The notes under the pieces: model-generated | What the model saw: only the letters and a program-made list of their open reading frames with translations | The model's database searches: none | What the model was told of the DNA's origin: nothing | Source of the DNA: Centrapalus pauciflorus | Taxonomy: Eukaryota; Streptophyta; Magnoliopsida; Asterales; Asteraceae | NCBI GenBank assembly: GCA_020465985.1 | Contig: JAANYP010000379.1 | Coordinates: forward strand, 18,916 to 82,915 | Length of the DNA stretch: 64,000 nucleotides | Direction of reading: 5' to 3' | Position numbers and translations under genes: made by a program | In this document: positions 43,640-54,344 of the stretch, piece by piece | Position numbering within the stretch: the stretch's first letter is position 1 | Layout of the letters: every line of letters begins with the position of its first letter

Positions 43640-44417
43640 GTGGAAGGTCAAAAACCAATCAAGCTTCCTGTTTTTGACATCTGTCCTCCTAAAAAGAGGA
43701 AAGAAGAAACAGGCAAAGCTGTTGCTATTGTGCCTTCCACCCAAGCTGTTGATTCATCGAAAAATAGTAATAAGTTTGCTAAACCTGCTGATAACATCAA
43801 CAGAAATAAGTTTGTTAAGGATAGACTCTGCACAGCTTGTGAGAAAGGCAAGCAGAGGAAATCATCTTTTAAATCCAAGCATAATTTTTTTATTGATCCT
43901 CCTCTCTTCTTAATCCACATGGACTTGTTTGGACCAGTCAATATCCCAAGTCTAGGAGGAAGAAGATACACTCTAGTAATGGTTGATGAGTTCTCCAGGT
44001 TTACATGGGTAATCTTCTTGAAAAGCAAAGGAGAGGCTGCTAGAGAAATCATTGGATTTGTCAAAAAGATGGAAATGCTGAACTCTGCTCAAGTGAAGCA
44101 GCTTAGAAGTGATCATGGTACTGAGTCGGAAACAGTACTCTTGAAGACTTCTGTGAAGAAAAAGGGATCTCACAAAACTTTTTAGCAGTAAGAACTCCAC
44201 AACAAAATGGAGTTGCTGAAAGGAGAAATAGAACCCTTATTGAAGCTGCTAGAACCATGTTGTGTGCATCTGGTTTATCTTCATCATTCTTGGCTGAAGT
44301 TGTCAACACTGCTTGCTTCACCCAAAACACGTCCTTAGTGGTGAAAAGGTTCAGCAAAACTCCCTATGAGCTGCTCAAAGGGAGGAGGCCAAATATTAGC
44401 TACTTCCATGTGTTTGG
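43640..44417 (+). pseudogene. Integrase of element C; protease and pre-integrase start missing
   Basis: The linker (KPADNINRNKFV) runs straight into 'DRLCTACEKGKQRKS', the end of the pre-integrase zinc domain. The DSGCSRHMTG protease and the HxxxxH half of the zinc domain are absent. The core has Asp at 43922 (IHMDLFGPV), Asp at 44111 (LRSDHGTES) and Glu at 44218 (QQNGVAERRNRT). The last interval is not a multiple of three, so a 1-nt indel lies between them. The open frame ends at 44185, and the core finishes in another frame up to about 44417. Confidence 0.83.
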
Positions 44418-46094
44418 ATGTCCTGCTTCATTCTGAATCAAAGGGATCAACTGGCAAAGTTTGAACCAAAAGCTGATGAAGGTGTGTTTGTAGGATACTC
44501 TGTTATCCCCAAAGCCTACAGAGTGTACAACAACAAAAGAAATGTGATAGATGAATCTACCAATGTCACCTTTGAAGAGTCCAGGAATGCCTCAACCAAA
44601 GTTGTTCCTGAATCAGTTTTAGAAGAATTCAACTTTGATGATCTAATGCATTCAAACAGTGAAGAGGACTCAAAAGCTTCCACTACACCCAGAGTGGAAC
44701 ATGTTAACCATGATGGGCATGATGATGATTATGTTAATACACCCTGTGTGAATAAGTGTACTGACTTAATTACAACTTCATGTCCTGAACCAATCAATGC
44801 TGATTTTCCTGGATCCTCTGCTGATCTGTTTAACAATGGAGAGTCATGCTCAACAAGTGAACAGGCTCAAGACATCAGTGTGTCTGAAAATCTTGAAAGC
44901 TGTTCAACAAGACCTGTTGAAGATGCAAACAACTCAGGAGAATCCTCATTGAAAAATGATCCTAAGTGGATCAGGTGTCACCCCAATGATCAAATAATAT
45001 GTGACATCAACAAAGGGGTACAAACAAGATGGGACAGCTTAGGGAACTTCTGTATGTTCTCTAGTTTCGTGTCTCTCATGGAGCCAAAGAGAGTGGATGA
45101 AGCACTTAAAGATGCCAATTGGATCACAGCCATGCAAGAAGAACTCAATCAGTTTGAGAGAAACAAGGTATGGAAGCTGGTCCCTGCTCCTAAAGGTAAA
45201 ACTATAATTGGCACCAAATGGGTTTACAGGAACAAGATGGATGAGCAAGGTCATGTCATTAGAAATAAGGCAAGACTTGTTGCTCAACGCTATAGACAGG
45301 AGGAAGGCATTGACTACGATGAAACATTTGCTCCTGTGGCAAGGCTAGAGGCAATTCGTTTGTTTCTAGCCTACGCTGCTCATAAGAGCATGAAGGTATT
45401 TTAAATGGATGTGAAGAGTGCATTTTTGAATGGAAAGCTGCAAGAGGAAGTTTATGTCAAGCAGCCTCCAAGTTTTGAAAATGAACATCATCCAGGTTTT
45501 GTCTATAAGTTGGACAAAGCTCTCTATGGTCTATAACAAGCCCCTAGAGCCTGGTATGACACTCTTACTGATTTTCTTATGCTTGTTCAAATATATGTGG
45601 ATGACATAATATTCGGTTCTACCAATGAGAAATTATGCAAGAATTTTTCATTACTCATGAAATCAAAATATGAAATGAGTATGATGGGAGAACTTACTTT
45701 CTTTTTGGGATTACAGGTTAAACAAACCTCAAATGGAATTTTCATAAATCAAAGAAAGTATACTTTAGATCTATTGAAAAAGTTTAAATTTGATCAAAGT
45801 TCTCCTATTAAAACCCCAATGGCAACCAATGTAAAATTGGATGCAGATGCCAGTAGCAAAGCTGTTTCAGTAACATCATACAGAGGCATGATTGGGAGCT
45901 TGTTGTACTTAACTGCTAGTAGACCTGATATTATGTTTTCTACCTGTTTATGTGCTAGGTTCCAAGCTGATCCAAAGGAATCACATCTAGCTACTATGAA
46001 AAGAATCTTCAGATACCTGAAGGGTACACCAGGTTTGGGTCTTTGGTATCCCAAAGACTCAAGCCTTGAACTAACAGGTTATTCAGATTTTTGA
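44418..46094 (+). pseudogene. Integrase C-terminus and reverse transcriptase of element C
   Basis: Begins with 'FEPKADEGVFVGYS' and an acidic linker, then copia RT: 'DANWITAMQEELNQF', 'IIGTKWVYRNKMDEQ', 'IDYDETFAPVARLEAIR', a TAA at 45402 replacing the Gln of VYQMDVKSAFLNG, a second TAA at 45534 in YGLKQAPRAWYD, and YVDDIIFGS (YVDD 45594-45605). Between YDTLTDFL and MLVQIYVDD about 26 residues present in relatives are missing, in frame. The frame ends at 46092 after a slip in a T run near 46085. Confidence 0.85.
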
Positions 46095-46543
46095 TTTTGC
46101 AGGTTGCAGGCTAGACAGGAAAAGCACAACAGGTGGATGTCAACTTCTTGGTGGTAAGTTGATAAGTTGGTGTAGCAAGAAGCGAAATTCAGTTTCTACT
46201 TCTACTGTTGAAGCTGAGTACATTGCTGCTGGAAGCTGCTGTGGGAAGATTTTGTGGATGCAGCATCAGCTTGAAGACTATGGACTTGTATTTAGGAAAA
46301 CTCCTATTCTGTATGACAATACAAGCACCATAGCTATCTCCAACAATCCAGTGTTTCACTCCAGAACAAAGCATATAGAAGTCAGACATCATTTCATCAG
46401 GGATCACATTCAGAAAAGGTAATGTGGAGGTAAGTTTTATTTCCACAGATGCGCAGCTTGCAGACATTTTCACCAAACCTCTTGATGAAAACAGATTTAA
46501 TTATCTGGTAAGCAAGCTGGGCATGTTAAACAAAAGTGACTAA
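46087..46543 (+). pseudogene. RNase H of element C and end of pol
   Basis: Continues after the frameshift: DFAGCRLDRKSTTGG, STVEAEYIAAGSC, LYDNTSTIAISNNP and HSRTKHIEVRHHF. A second frameshift near 46418 leads into the end, 'ADIFTKPLDENRFNYLV', with stop TAA at 46541. Confidence 0.82.
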
Positions 46544-47116
46544 GTGTCCAAAATGTTTTAAGACATTATATGTCTCACACTGCTCAAGCTTCGCAGAACA
46601 TCTTAGACAGAACAGGCTATGCATGTTCTATATTTAGCCGTTTTCTGCAAAACTTGAATAGCTTGAGCGTATACCAGGTTTGACAATAACAGTTTACATG
46701 TCAAGCCTGATCTGATGATCAAACCTCCACCCTGCTCACTCTTTCAATCTGTCATACAAGACATTGTCTTGTAACCTGATCAGCTATTGAACACAACCTG
46801 TTGTTGCATAGCTGAACAGGTTGAAGGAACAGCCTAGAGAATGAACAGCTTGTGATGACCCTGCTCATCACAGGTTTGACCATCAGGTTAGACCATCAGT
46901 TTTTGTTACCTTTATTCACAATTAAGTTACTTAAATTTTGTTTTTATTTAACTTAATTACTGCGGATAATGTGGGTTTACGTGTGTTAGTGATTAAAAAG
47001 GGCTCAAGTGGTCTGAAAAATGGTCTGACACAGACAACCGTTCCGTTTTCCGTTAACAACTTTTTCAAATCAACGGCCCAAATGTTTCTCTCTCATAGCC
47101 ACTCACATTCAAATCC
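46544..47116 (+). other. Spacer between pol and ORF3 of C
   Basis: No open frame. It is rich in AACAGG/CCTGTT and 'caggtttgac' motifs (46610-46900), the same motifs that recur in the LTRs of C. From about 47030 it becomes promoter-like. Confidence 0.6.
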
Positions 47117-47124
47117 TATAAATA
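47117..47124 (+). promoter_or_regulatory. TATA box of the ORF3 unit in C
   Basis: TATAAATA in CCTATAAATACCCCC, followed by a CT-rich stretch and a plant-like 5' UTR (about 47150-47229). It lies 106 bp before the ORF3 ATG with no intron apparent. Strong by plant promoter standards. Confidence 0.65.
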
Positions 47125-47229
47125 CCCCCTACTGTTTCATCTTCGTCTTCCTCACTACTTCTATAACCTCATAAGAACCCTAAAATCGACTAAGAGTCAT
47201 GTGCTTCTGCTACTTTCACTACTTCCCAA

Positions 47230-48379
47230 ATGGCTCACAGAAACAACCCCTTTCTACCAGTGTTTGTGGGTGCTGATGTTCCGAAACATCCATCAGTCAC
47301 CACAATGCTGACCTTGAAACCTACCAACTACCTTGCTAACCTAACCATCCCCAAAAACTATGTGGGGAAAGGCTACGAAGAAATGGTGGAGTTCTTGAAA
47401 GTTCATCCGTTGAACTATGCCATGACTGCCACTCCTAGTGTCCTGTACCAGGAGATGGTGTATGAGTTTTGGTACACCTGTGCCTACAACCCAGACACCA
47501 AAGTCATTAAGGGCACTATACTCAATGGGACTCAGACCATTGAGATCAACATTCGTCTGATCAGGGAAGCTCTTCGACTCCCTGTGGCTGAAACATATGA
47601 TCAGCCACAGTCTGAAGATGAATAGATAAAGAATCTTGTGCACTTCTGTGGTGTAGCAGAACCAAAAGTTGGAGCTACGCTGTTCAGGAAGGATTTGTCT
47701 CCTACTTACAGCTTTTTGTTTGCCTCAGTGGTTATGTGCTTCAGCAGCAAGGTTGGTTCCTTTGACCAACTCAGCCTTGATGAGATTCCTATAGTCCTAC
47801 AGTTGGTGGGTGGGACTACTATCAACATGGCAAGATGGATTTTCATGAATTTGAGGAATCTGGTGCAGCAGAAGACACGTCCAGCTGTTGTTCGTTATCC
47901 CAGATTTCTGAGCCTCATTTTCAAGCATGTTTGTGGTGAGAATTTGTATAACTCTCAGCCTTTACTCCGTACTGCTGTTTTTCCTATTATAGGAAATAGA
48001 GTTTTCTATACTCCGGTTCTCCCAAATGAGCCTCCTCTCTCTACTCCAATGAGGAGGCTGCTAGGATTGGTGGAAGGTCCCTATGATGTGAGGGTGGATC
48101 TAGAAGTTGCTCCCAAAAGAAAATCCAAAGCCAGGGCCAAGTTTGTTAAAAGGACCCTGGAAACGACTGAAGCTGCACCTGTCCATAAGAAGGCCAAAAC
48201 AGCTAAGTCTAAGTCTGCACCCTCAGCCTCTGTGGCTGAGGGGGAGCAGGCTCCTAACCCTGGTTCATATGTTGAACCTGAATCCTCTGTGGCACCTGAG
48301 ACTATGGAACAGGCCAACCCACCTGTTTCTAACCCAGTCTCCAAACCTGTCCAATCTGAACCTCTCACCTCTCTACAAT
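47230..48379 (+). pseudogene. ORF3 of element C, first part (interrupted by F)
   Basis: ATG at 47230 (MAHRNNPFLPVF). The N-terminal domain shows 'HPLNYAMTATPSV', 'EMVYEFWYTCAYN' and 'INIRLIREALRLPVAET', a stop TAG at 47623 in an otherwise open frame, then 'YSFLFASVVMCFSSK' and 'VVRYPRFLSLIFKHV', and a Lys-rich then Pro/Ser/Glu-rich region (from about 48100). Element F interrupts it at the ACAAT duplication (48375-48379), and the same frame continues at 56115. Homologous to ORF3 of A and B in layout and key motifs. No membrane segment is seen. Confidence 0.78.
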
Positions 48380-50398
48380 TGTAACATCCTCGAATTCAAG
48401 TACTGTAATTTAAGATTTATTTAGACGGATAATTTATAATTAAGTTGAATTATGCGTAATGATTATGTGTTTGGGATATTTAAAAGTTTGTTGTTATTTT
48501 AAGGAAATTGAGAACTCTGAATTATTATTATGGAGTATTATGAATTATAAAAGTTAGTGATGATAAAACTAAGAATAAATCAGTACTTTATGGAACCAGT
48601 TAAGTTGAGGGGTGAAATGTGCAAAATGGGAAAGACGGGAATAAAAAGGCCAAATGCCTCTCATTTTCACATTTTACTCTCTCTCTATACTCTCTCTACA
48701 TTCTCTCTAGAGTATCTCTCAAACCGACCGGCCGATTTTCGAGTACTATATGTTATCGGAAAGGTCTCGAGGAGTACTACAACAATCTATGGTTGCATTT
48801 GTGGTTTCGTACGAATTGAGGTGAGAATCGACCCTTTTAAGCTTTTATATTCGGTTTTGAAGACAGAAATTCGAGTTTATCATTTCTTGCATGAATAAAG
48901 CTAGTTTTGCTTGAGTTTTTGCTAGAATATGATAGAGTATGTGAAATAGAATCAAAACTAGGCTTAATACATGACATATCCGTGATTTTAAGCTTAGAAT
49001 TGCATGTTTTAAAGCTGTAAATATGAACAAACTCGAGAATACCAAGAACAAAGTCGAAATACAAGAACAAACTTGATTTTTGTACTAAATTCAAGTATAT
49101 ATTCGAATTTAGCCCCTAAATTCGAGATAGGGTTCGAATTTAGCCCCTAAATTCGAATGGGGTTCGAATTTAACAGGAACTCGGCGAGTTCCTTGCATCT
49201 ACTCAGCGAGTTCTAGCAGTTTTTGGGAAATTCGAATGGGTTTAAAGGAACCGAATTTATGGACTAATAAACACGCTTTTGGGATATCTTTTGTACTATA
49301 GTAAGGCAAATAAAGGAGGGTTAATTGGGAATAAGAACTCATCAAATGATGTGATTTAAACGTATGATTCAGATATGGTCCGAAGTTGAATTTGAATTTA
49401 CCATGGATCCGAAATGGGGATCAAATGTTGCAAAACTTATAAATTTAAGGTTGTATCGAAATCAAACGGTGATTGACACAATATGTTGTTAAAACTGACT
49501 TACAGGTCCCTTGTGGTGTTGTTTAACCCACAGTGGGGTATTTTGTGATCCGGTTGAAAGCCCGAGGAGAAGTAACATTTGGATAAAGTTAATAACGCAC
49601 CCACTGTGAGTACCTTTGATTTTAACATGTCTGCATCTACTTTATATTTGCTTTGCCTTCTGAGGCATGTTGTTTCACTTTCGTTTGGCACTCTACTAAC
49701 TTGCTTATATGTTGATGCACATTCATACTTGTTGCATGTCCGTTTCTTTGTTATGCATCTTATTGATGGACCTGTGGGTCGCATCTGTACTCCGATGTTA
49801 CTGTGCTATATGACCAAGAGCTGACACCTCTGTGGTCAGGATAGACAGTAGGTCATCCCCGATGTTATGTCTGCCTCAGATGGTTGGGTTTTCTTATGCC
49901 GAGCGTCATCTCGAAGGAGTTGCGGCTCGGGTTTGCGTACTTTGTGTACGTGTGGAGTATACGGTATGCGTTACCGGTGTTACTCCTGGGGGCATCATAA
50001 AGATTTTTGGAATGTGTAAAATCATTGGTATTCACTAAGCAATTCGCTTACCCCTTCAGTTGTTATATTTTTACAGGAAAAAGGGAAATCCGCTGCTGGA
50101 CCATCTAGCTAGGACATCAGCCGAAGTGATTTGAAGTATCTACTGTTTATCTTGGTAACAAAATTATGGAATGTTGTTGAAATAAATTTGGGGATGATGT
50201 AATGCTTTTGAGATCGTAGACTTAGAATTGTAACCTAGCTGGTAGCACCGTAGGGTGTTGGGCACAAGTTTGTATTATTTTATTTCGTATTTTATGCTTC
50301 CGCACTTAAATTAAGTTATCAGATCATTATATAACTGTTTGATGGTGATTAATCTTTGGTGAATGGTAAATGGTGGTTAATGTGGCAAGGGTGTCACA
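48380..50398 (+). repeat. 5' LTR of element F
   Basis: 2019 bp. A TATA-like AATAAAAAGG (48640-48649) precedes a CT-rich initiator region (48680-48712); both lie within the 281 bp (48597-48877) missing from the 3' LTR. A minisatellite of about 30 bp (AAATTCGAATGGGGTTCG type, 49130-49175) has fewer copies here than in the 3' LTR. Short open frames near 49580-50038 repeat in the other LTR and are not genes. Confidence 0.9.
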
Positions 50399-50403
50399 CG
50401 AGA

Positions 50404-50415
50404 TGGTATCAGAGC
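50404..50415 (+). other. Primer binding site (tRNA-iMet) of element F
   Basis: TGGTATCAGAGC, five bases inside the 5' LTR end (spacer CGAGA). Confidence 0.88.
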
Positions 50416-50617
50416 AGTAGTTTGAGATTCAAGAGTCCGTGGGGTCTTGGTCTCAAACATTAAGTGATGATATGTAGTGATTATAAGTAATGATCTGAAT
50501 TAAGATAGGTTACGATCTAGTAATTATAGGAGATTGACTATCATACGGGACAAATGAGTGGTGTCTATAAATAAACGACATGTTACTAAACAAGTTATAT
50601 GTTTTATATTTCAGAAC

Positions 50618-51400
50618 ATGTCTGGAGGAGGAATGACGCCACGAGAAACGAAAGAAATGATGCTATCAATGATGGCAGAACAAAACAGGATGATTCAAGA
50701 TCAGTTTCGGGCTCGAGATGAGGCCAAAGCTAAAAGAAAATAAGACAAGAGAAAAGAAAAGAGGGAACATGAAAGGAATTATGTTGTGGATAACATAAAC
50801 CTTAGGAATAAAGCAAAACGTAAAGACAAGGGCAAGGAAAAGATTGATTATGAAACCGGAGTAGATGAGAATTACATGAAATATGTAATTAGATCATTCA
50901 AGGACTGGCAACCACCAACATTCATTGGATCTCGGAGAATTGAGGAAGCAGAAATGTGGATTACAATTATGGAACAAATCTTTAAGGAGATGAATTGTAA
51001 GGATGAGTACAAGGTATTTTTAGCTAAGGATCAATTGATTGGACAAGCTAAGGAATGGTGGAACTGTTGGGAAAAAGAATTGGGATCCAAGTTGATTGCT
51101 TCCTTTAGTTGGGAACAATTCAAGTTGTTGTTTAGTAGGCAATATGGTGAGCCTGATATCGTACCACATGTTAATCATGAAGAAAGAGCTATTGGAAAGA
51201 TTGTAAAGTCTGGAGAAGATGAACTAAATGGACTATACTTGAGGTCAAGAGCAAATAAACGTGATAGAAGTAAGAGATGTTGCCATTGTAATCAATTTGG
51301 ACATAAGGCTAACAAATGTCCAATGAAGGCCGATGCTTGTTATAATTGTGGAAAAGTGGGCCATTTTAGCAGAAATTGCAAATTTCGACCAAAGAATTAG
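50618..51400 (+). pseudogene. gag: gag of element F, one internal stop, two CCHC knuckles
   Basis: I choose the ATG at 50618 (MSGGGMTPRE) because it lies 3 nt after an acceptor-like TTTTATATTTCAG. One frame throughout except a TAA at 50741 (AKRK*DKRK). The gypsy Gag domain is visible ('DWQPPTFIGSRRIEEAEMW', 'LIGQAKEWWNCWEK', 'FSWEQFKLLFSRQYG'), but the usual middle segment ('SVxEYxxxFxxL') is missing, so it is internally deleted. Two knuckles close it: 51278-51319 (CCHCNQFGHKANKC) and 51338-51379 (CYNCGKVGHFSRNC). Confidence 0.82.
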
Positions 51401-53094
51401 CATGTAATGATATTACATGATGAAACTATGAATGAAAGGTTCAACAAAAGAGATGAGATCTCTGAGATTGTGGTTATAACTTTTGGACGTTAATCCATAG
51501 AGTTAGAAGTGTACTTTAAAGATTCCATATGTAATATTTCATCGAACTTCTATGATGCTGAAGTTAACATGAAATCGAGTGATATAAAGTTTTATTACTA
51601 ATATAAGTATAATCCTGTTTGTGAATGAGAATATTCGGGTATATAAATAGGCAGTAGGTGAATAGCCAAGATGGACTTGGAAGCTTTGAATTGGAAGAGA
51701 TATTATAGACTTCTTGGAAATTTATGAATGAGTTTAGAAGTTATAATAAAGTTTAAGTTTGACCATGATGGGTTAAAGAATTGGAACTAATCGTATTAGT
51801 ATCATATGTGATATGTTTGAAGGATTGATAACAATTTGTAATGTTTATCATAAAACAAAATAGCATCAACTTGTATTAAAAGGAAACGGTAAGGTACATT
51901 GTATTGAATATTTTAAGCTTACAAAGGTTGTGGCTGAGAACACATGACATGAACTGTTCATGAGAATTTGATGTAGTTGGAGTCAAAGAGGCTATTTCAA
52001 TATTTGAAATATGTAAATTTTATAACAGAAAGAAAAGTAATTCAATAATTTCTGAGAAAGCAAACGAAGGTATGAGAATACGTGACTTGTGTTAATATTG
52101 AATAGGATTTGGAATATGCAATGCGAAGTGTAAAGTAAGAAATATATGCGAAGTATAATTGATCGGGAGAGGGATAAAATACTTAATGAAATGGAGATTT
52201 GATTAAACATAAAAAGTTTAAAGAGACGTTGGACACTAAGGAAATTGCTTATACATCAAAGAAAAGTCTAGTACTACGATTCGGAATCTAAGGAAGATTC
52301 GGAGGTGATCATGAGTTCTGTTTGATTTTGGTGTCGATCAATTATTTGTATCTACTACTTTTGCTCAACGATTGTTAATACCTTGACCTAAGTTGTCCAT
52401 TGTGATTGATGTTGAAATTGCTAAGTAACACATTAGTTAGCATAGATCATGTGTATCATGATTGTACTTAGTGATTGAAGAGGTAGTACTCAATCCTGAC
52501 TTGATTTCAATAGAGATCGGTGATTTGATACGATAATTAGAAAGAACTTATTACATATATGTGATAAGACGCATGTAGTTTGCAATGAAGGAATAATAAA
52601 GATAACTACGCCGGAAGGGGGCCAGAGATTTGTATATATGAGGATGGGAGAAGTAGGGATCAATGTCTAATGATGATTGTTGGGTCCCGAAAGCTAATTG
52701 CTTAGGGTTGTGAGTTTTGTTTGGTATATGCTATTGATACCAAGACTGAAAAGAAAACTGTGGCCGATACGCTTGTTGTCCCAAATGTTTCCATATGTGT
52801 TTCTGGAAGACTTGTCTGGTGTGGCACTTGAAAGACAAGTGAAATTGTGTGTTGACTTGATCCCTGGAGCTTCTCCAATGCTTGTTGTTCGTATCGGTAT
52901 GCATCTACTGAAATGTAATAGATGATGAAACAGCTTTAGGAGTTGTCAGATAGGGGCTTCGTTAGATTGAGTTCTCTGCCATGTGGAGTCCGATATTGTT
53001 TATGAATCAAAAGATGTCACAATAAGAATGTGCATAGATTCACATGATTTGAACAAATTGAATATAAGTATCCGCTGTTGGGAATTGATGATTA
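51401..53094 (+). other. Decayed protease and RT N-terminal region of F
   Basis: About 1.7 kb with many stops and no open frame of note. By position it should hold protease and the start of RT, but I see no clear DTGAS-type motif. Nothing else is recognised. Confidence 0.5.
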
Positions 53095-53420
53095 TTCGAT
53101 TAGCTGCATGAGAGCTAATTATTTTTCTAAGATTGATCTACGAATAGGATATGATTAGTTGAGGTCCGAAGAAGGAATGTACTGAAAATGGCTTTCAAGG
53201 ATAGTTATGAGCACTACGAGTCTCTGGTTACGACATTTTGATTAACTAACACCCCAACTGTTATATGAACATCATGAATAGGAATTTGTAGACCGATGTT
53301 GGATCAATCAGTAATTGTAGTCATTGACAATATTCTGGAGTACTTTAAATTTAAAGAAGAGCAAGACATACACCTGAGAAAGTTGTTGGAACTATTGAGA
53401 ATTTGGAAGCCGTCTCACAC
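53095..53420 (+). pseudogene. Reverse transcriptase remnant of F with altered catalytic motif
   Basis: Across two frames one can read ANYFSKIDLR, then MAFKDSYEHYESLVT, 'MLDQSVIVVIDNILEYFKFK' and DIHLRKLLELLR. These align with the gypsy RT segments ending in the FIDDIL catalytic box. The second catalytic Asp is replaced by Asn (VIDN). Several stops interrupt it. Confidence 0.75.
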
Positions 53421-53600
53421 TGTCATTGAAATAAGAGGTTTTCAACGATTGGTAGATTGTAGACAACTTGATTAAATCGGTATATTTTATATACCAACTC
53501 GAGAAAGTTATTGTTGGAAAGACTTGCATAGATTTGCGTGAGTAAGGTTATTACTTTTATGGTATTCTGGAATCGATTATGTCTGATTAAAAGAGTAGTT
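53421..53600 (+). other. Unassigned pol sequence of F between RT and integrase
   Basis: Too short to hold the RNase H and integrase zinc finger expected here, so most of that region has been deleted. No motif recognised. Confidence 0.4.
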
Positions 53601-53830
53601 TCATTTTCAAACTCTTGGTTTGCTTTACAAGTGGGATTAGGCACACATATAGCTATGACTACAGCTTACCGACCTCGACAAATGGTCAAAATGAATGAAC
53701 TATTTTCATATTTGAATACATGATGAGATCATGTATTTTGGATTTAAGTAGCAACTGAAAAGATCAATTGTTTTAATGGAATTTTCATATAGCATTAGTT
53801 ATCATAATTATAAATCAAGAAAACCATGTT
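53601..53830 (+). pseudogene. Integrase core remnant of F
   Basis: Shows WFALQVGLGTHIAMTTAYRP and a degraded form of the following 'QTDGQSERTIQTLEDML' region (NELFSYLNT), typical of the end of the gypsy integrase core. The catalytic Glu region is altered. Stops follow immediately. Confidence 0.65.
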
Positions 53831-54149
53831 TAAAGTTTTGCACGGGAAGAAATGTAGAAGCCCTACATGTTGGAAGGAAATCGAAAGAACTCTGATTGTT
53901 ATGTTTGTGTTATCACAAAGGTGTTATTTATTTTGAAAGAGGAACAAGTTAGCACTATGGTGTATTGGCTCATTTAGAATAACAGAAAAGTTAGGAATCT
54001 GTTATCTCATTTGGAATTACATAAGGAAATATCGAATTAGCACTTGGTGTTTTATGTGGAAAGCTTTATGTAATCTTCACAACCGGTAATGAAGATTGGG
54101 ATGATTATACCGAATTGGAATTCATGAAAGGTTAGTATATGTAGAGAAG
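53831..54149 (+). other. Unassigned pol sequence of F between integrase and chromodomain remnants
   Basis: AT-rich, many stops. Expected to be the integrase C-terminal part; no motif recognised. Confidence 0.4.
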
Positions 54150-54300
54150 TTGGAATATATTACAGATATGAAATTAATGAAGTTAAGAAACAAAGATATT
54201 AAAATGGTATAGATATGTTGGAAGCATCACAAAGAAGTAATCACATTTTGGGAGACAAAAGTCGATACGTTGAAAAAGTATAAATTATGTATTCGAATCC
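54150..54300 (+). pseudogene. Chromodomain remnant of F
   Basis: The translated pattern 'LMKLRNKDIKMV', then 'ICWKHHKE' and 'TFWETKVDTLKKY' (frames broken) follows the C-terminal chromodomain pattern of Tekay elements (LRxKxI.xVKVxW...TWE...M..KYP). In intact elements it directs integration to chromatin marks. Confidence 0.55.
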
Positions 54301-54344
54301 AAATAAACTTCGAGGACGAAGTTTGAGCGTGGTGGAGCCCATGT

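Noticed and set aside
49579..50038. 81- and 68-codon open frames in the LTR of F, repeated at 55294-55753
   Set aside because: Preserved only as LTR duplicates; no recognised domain.
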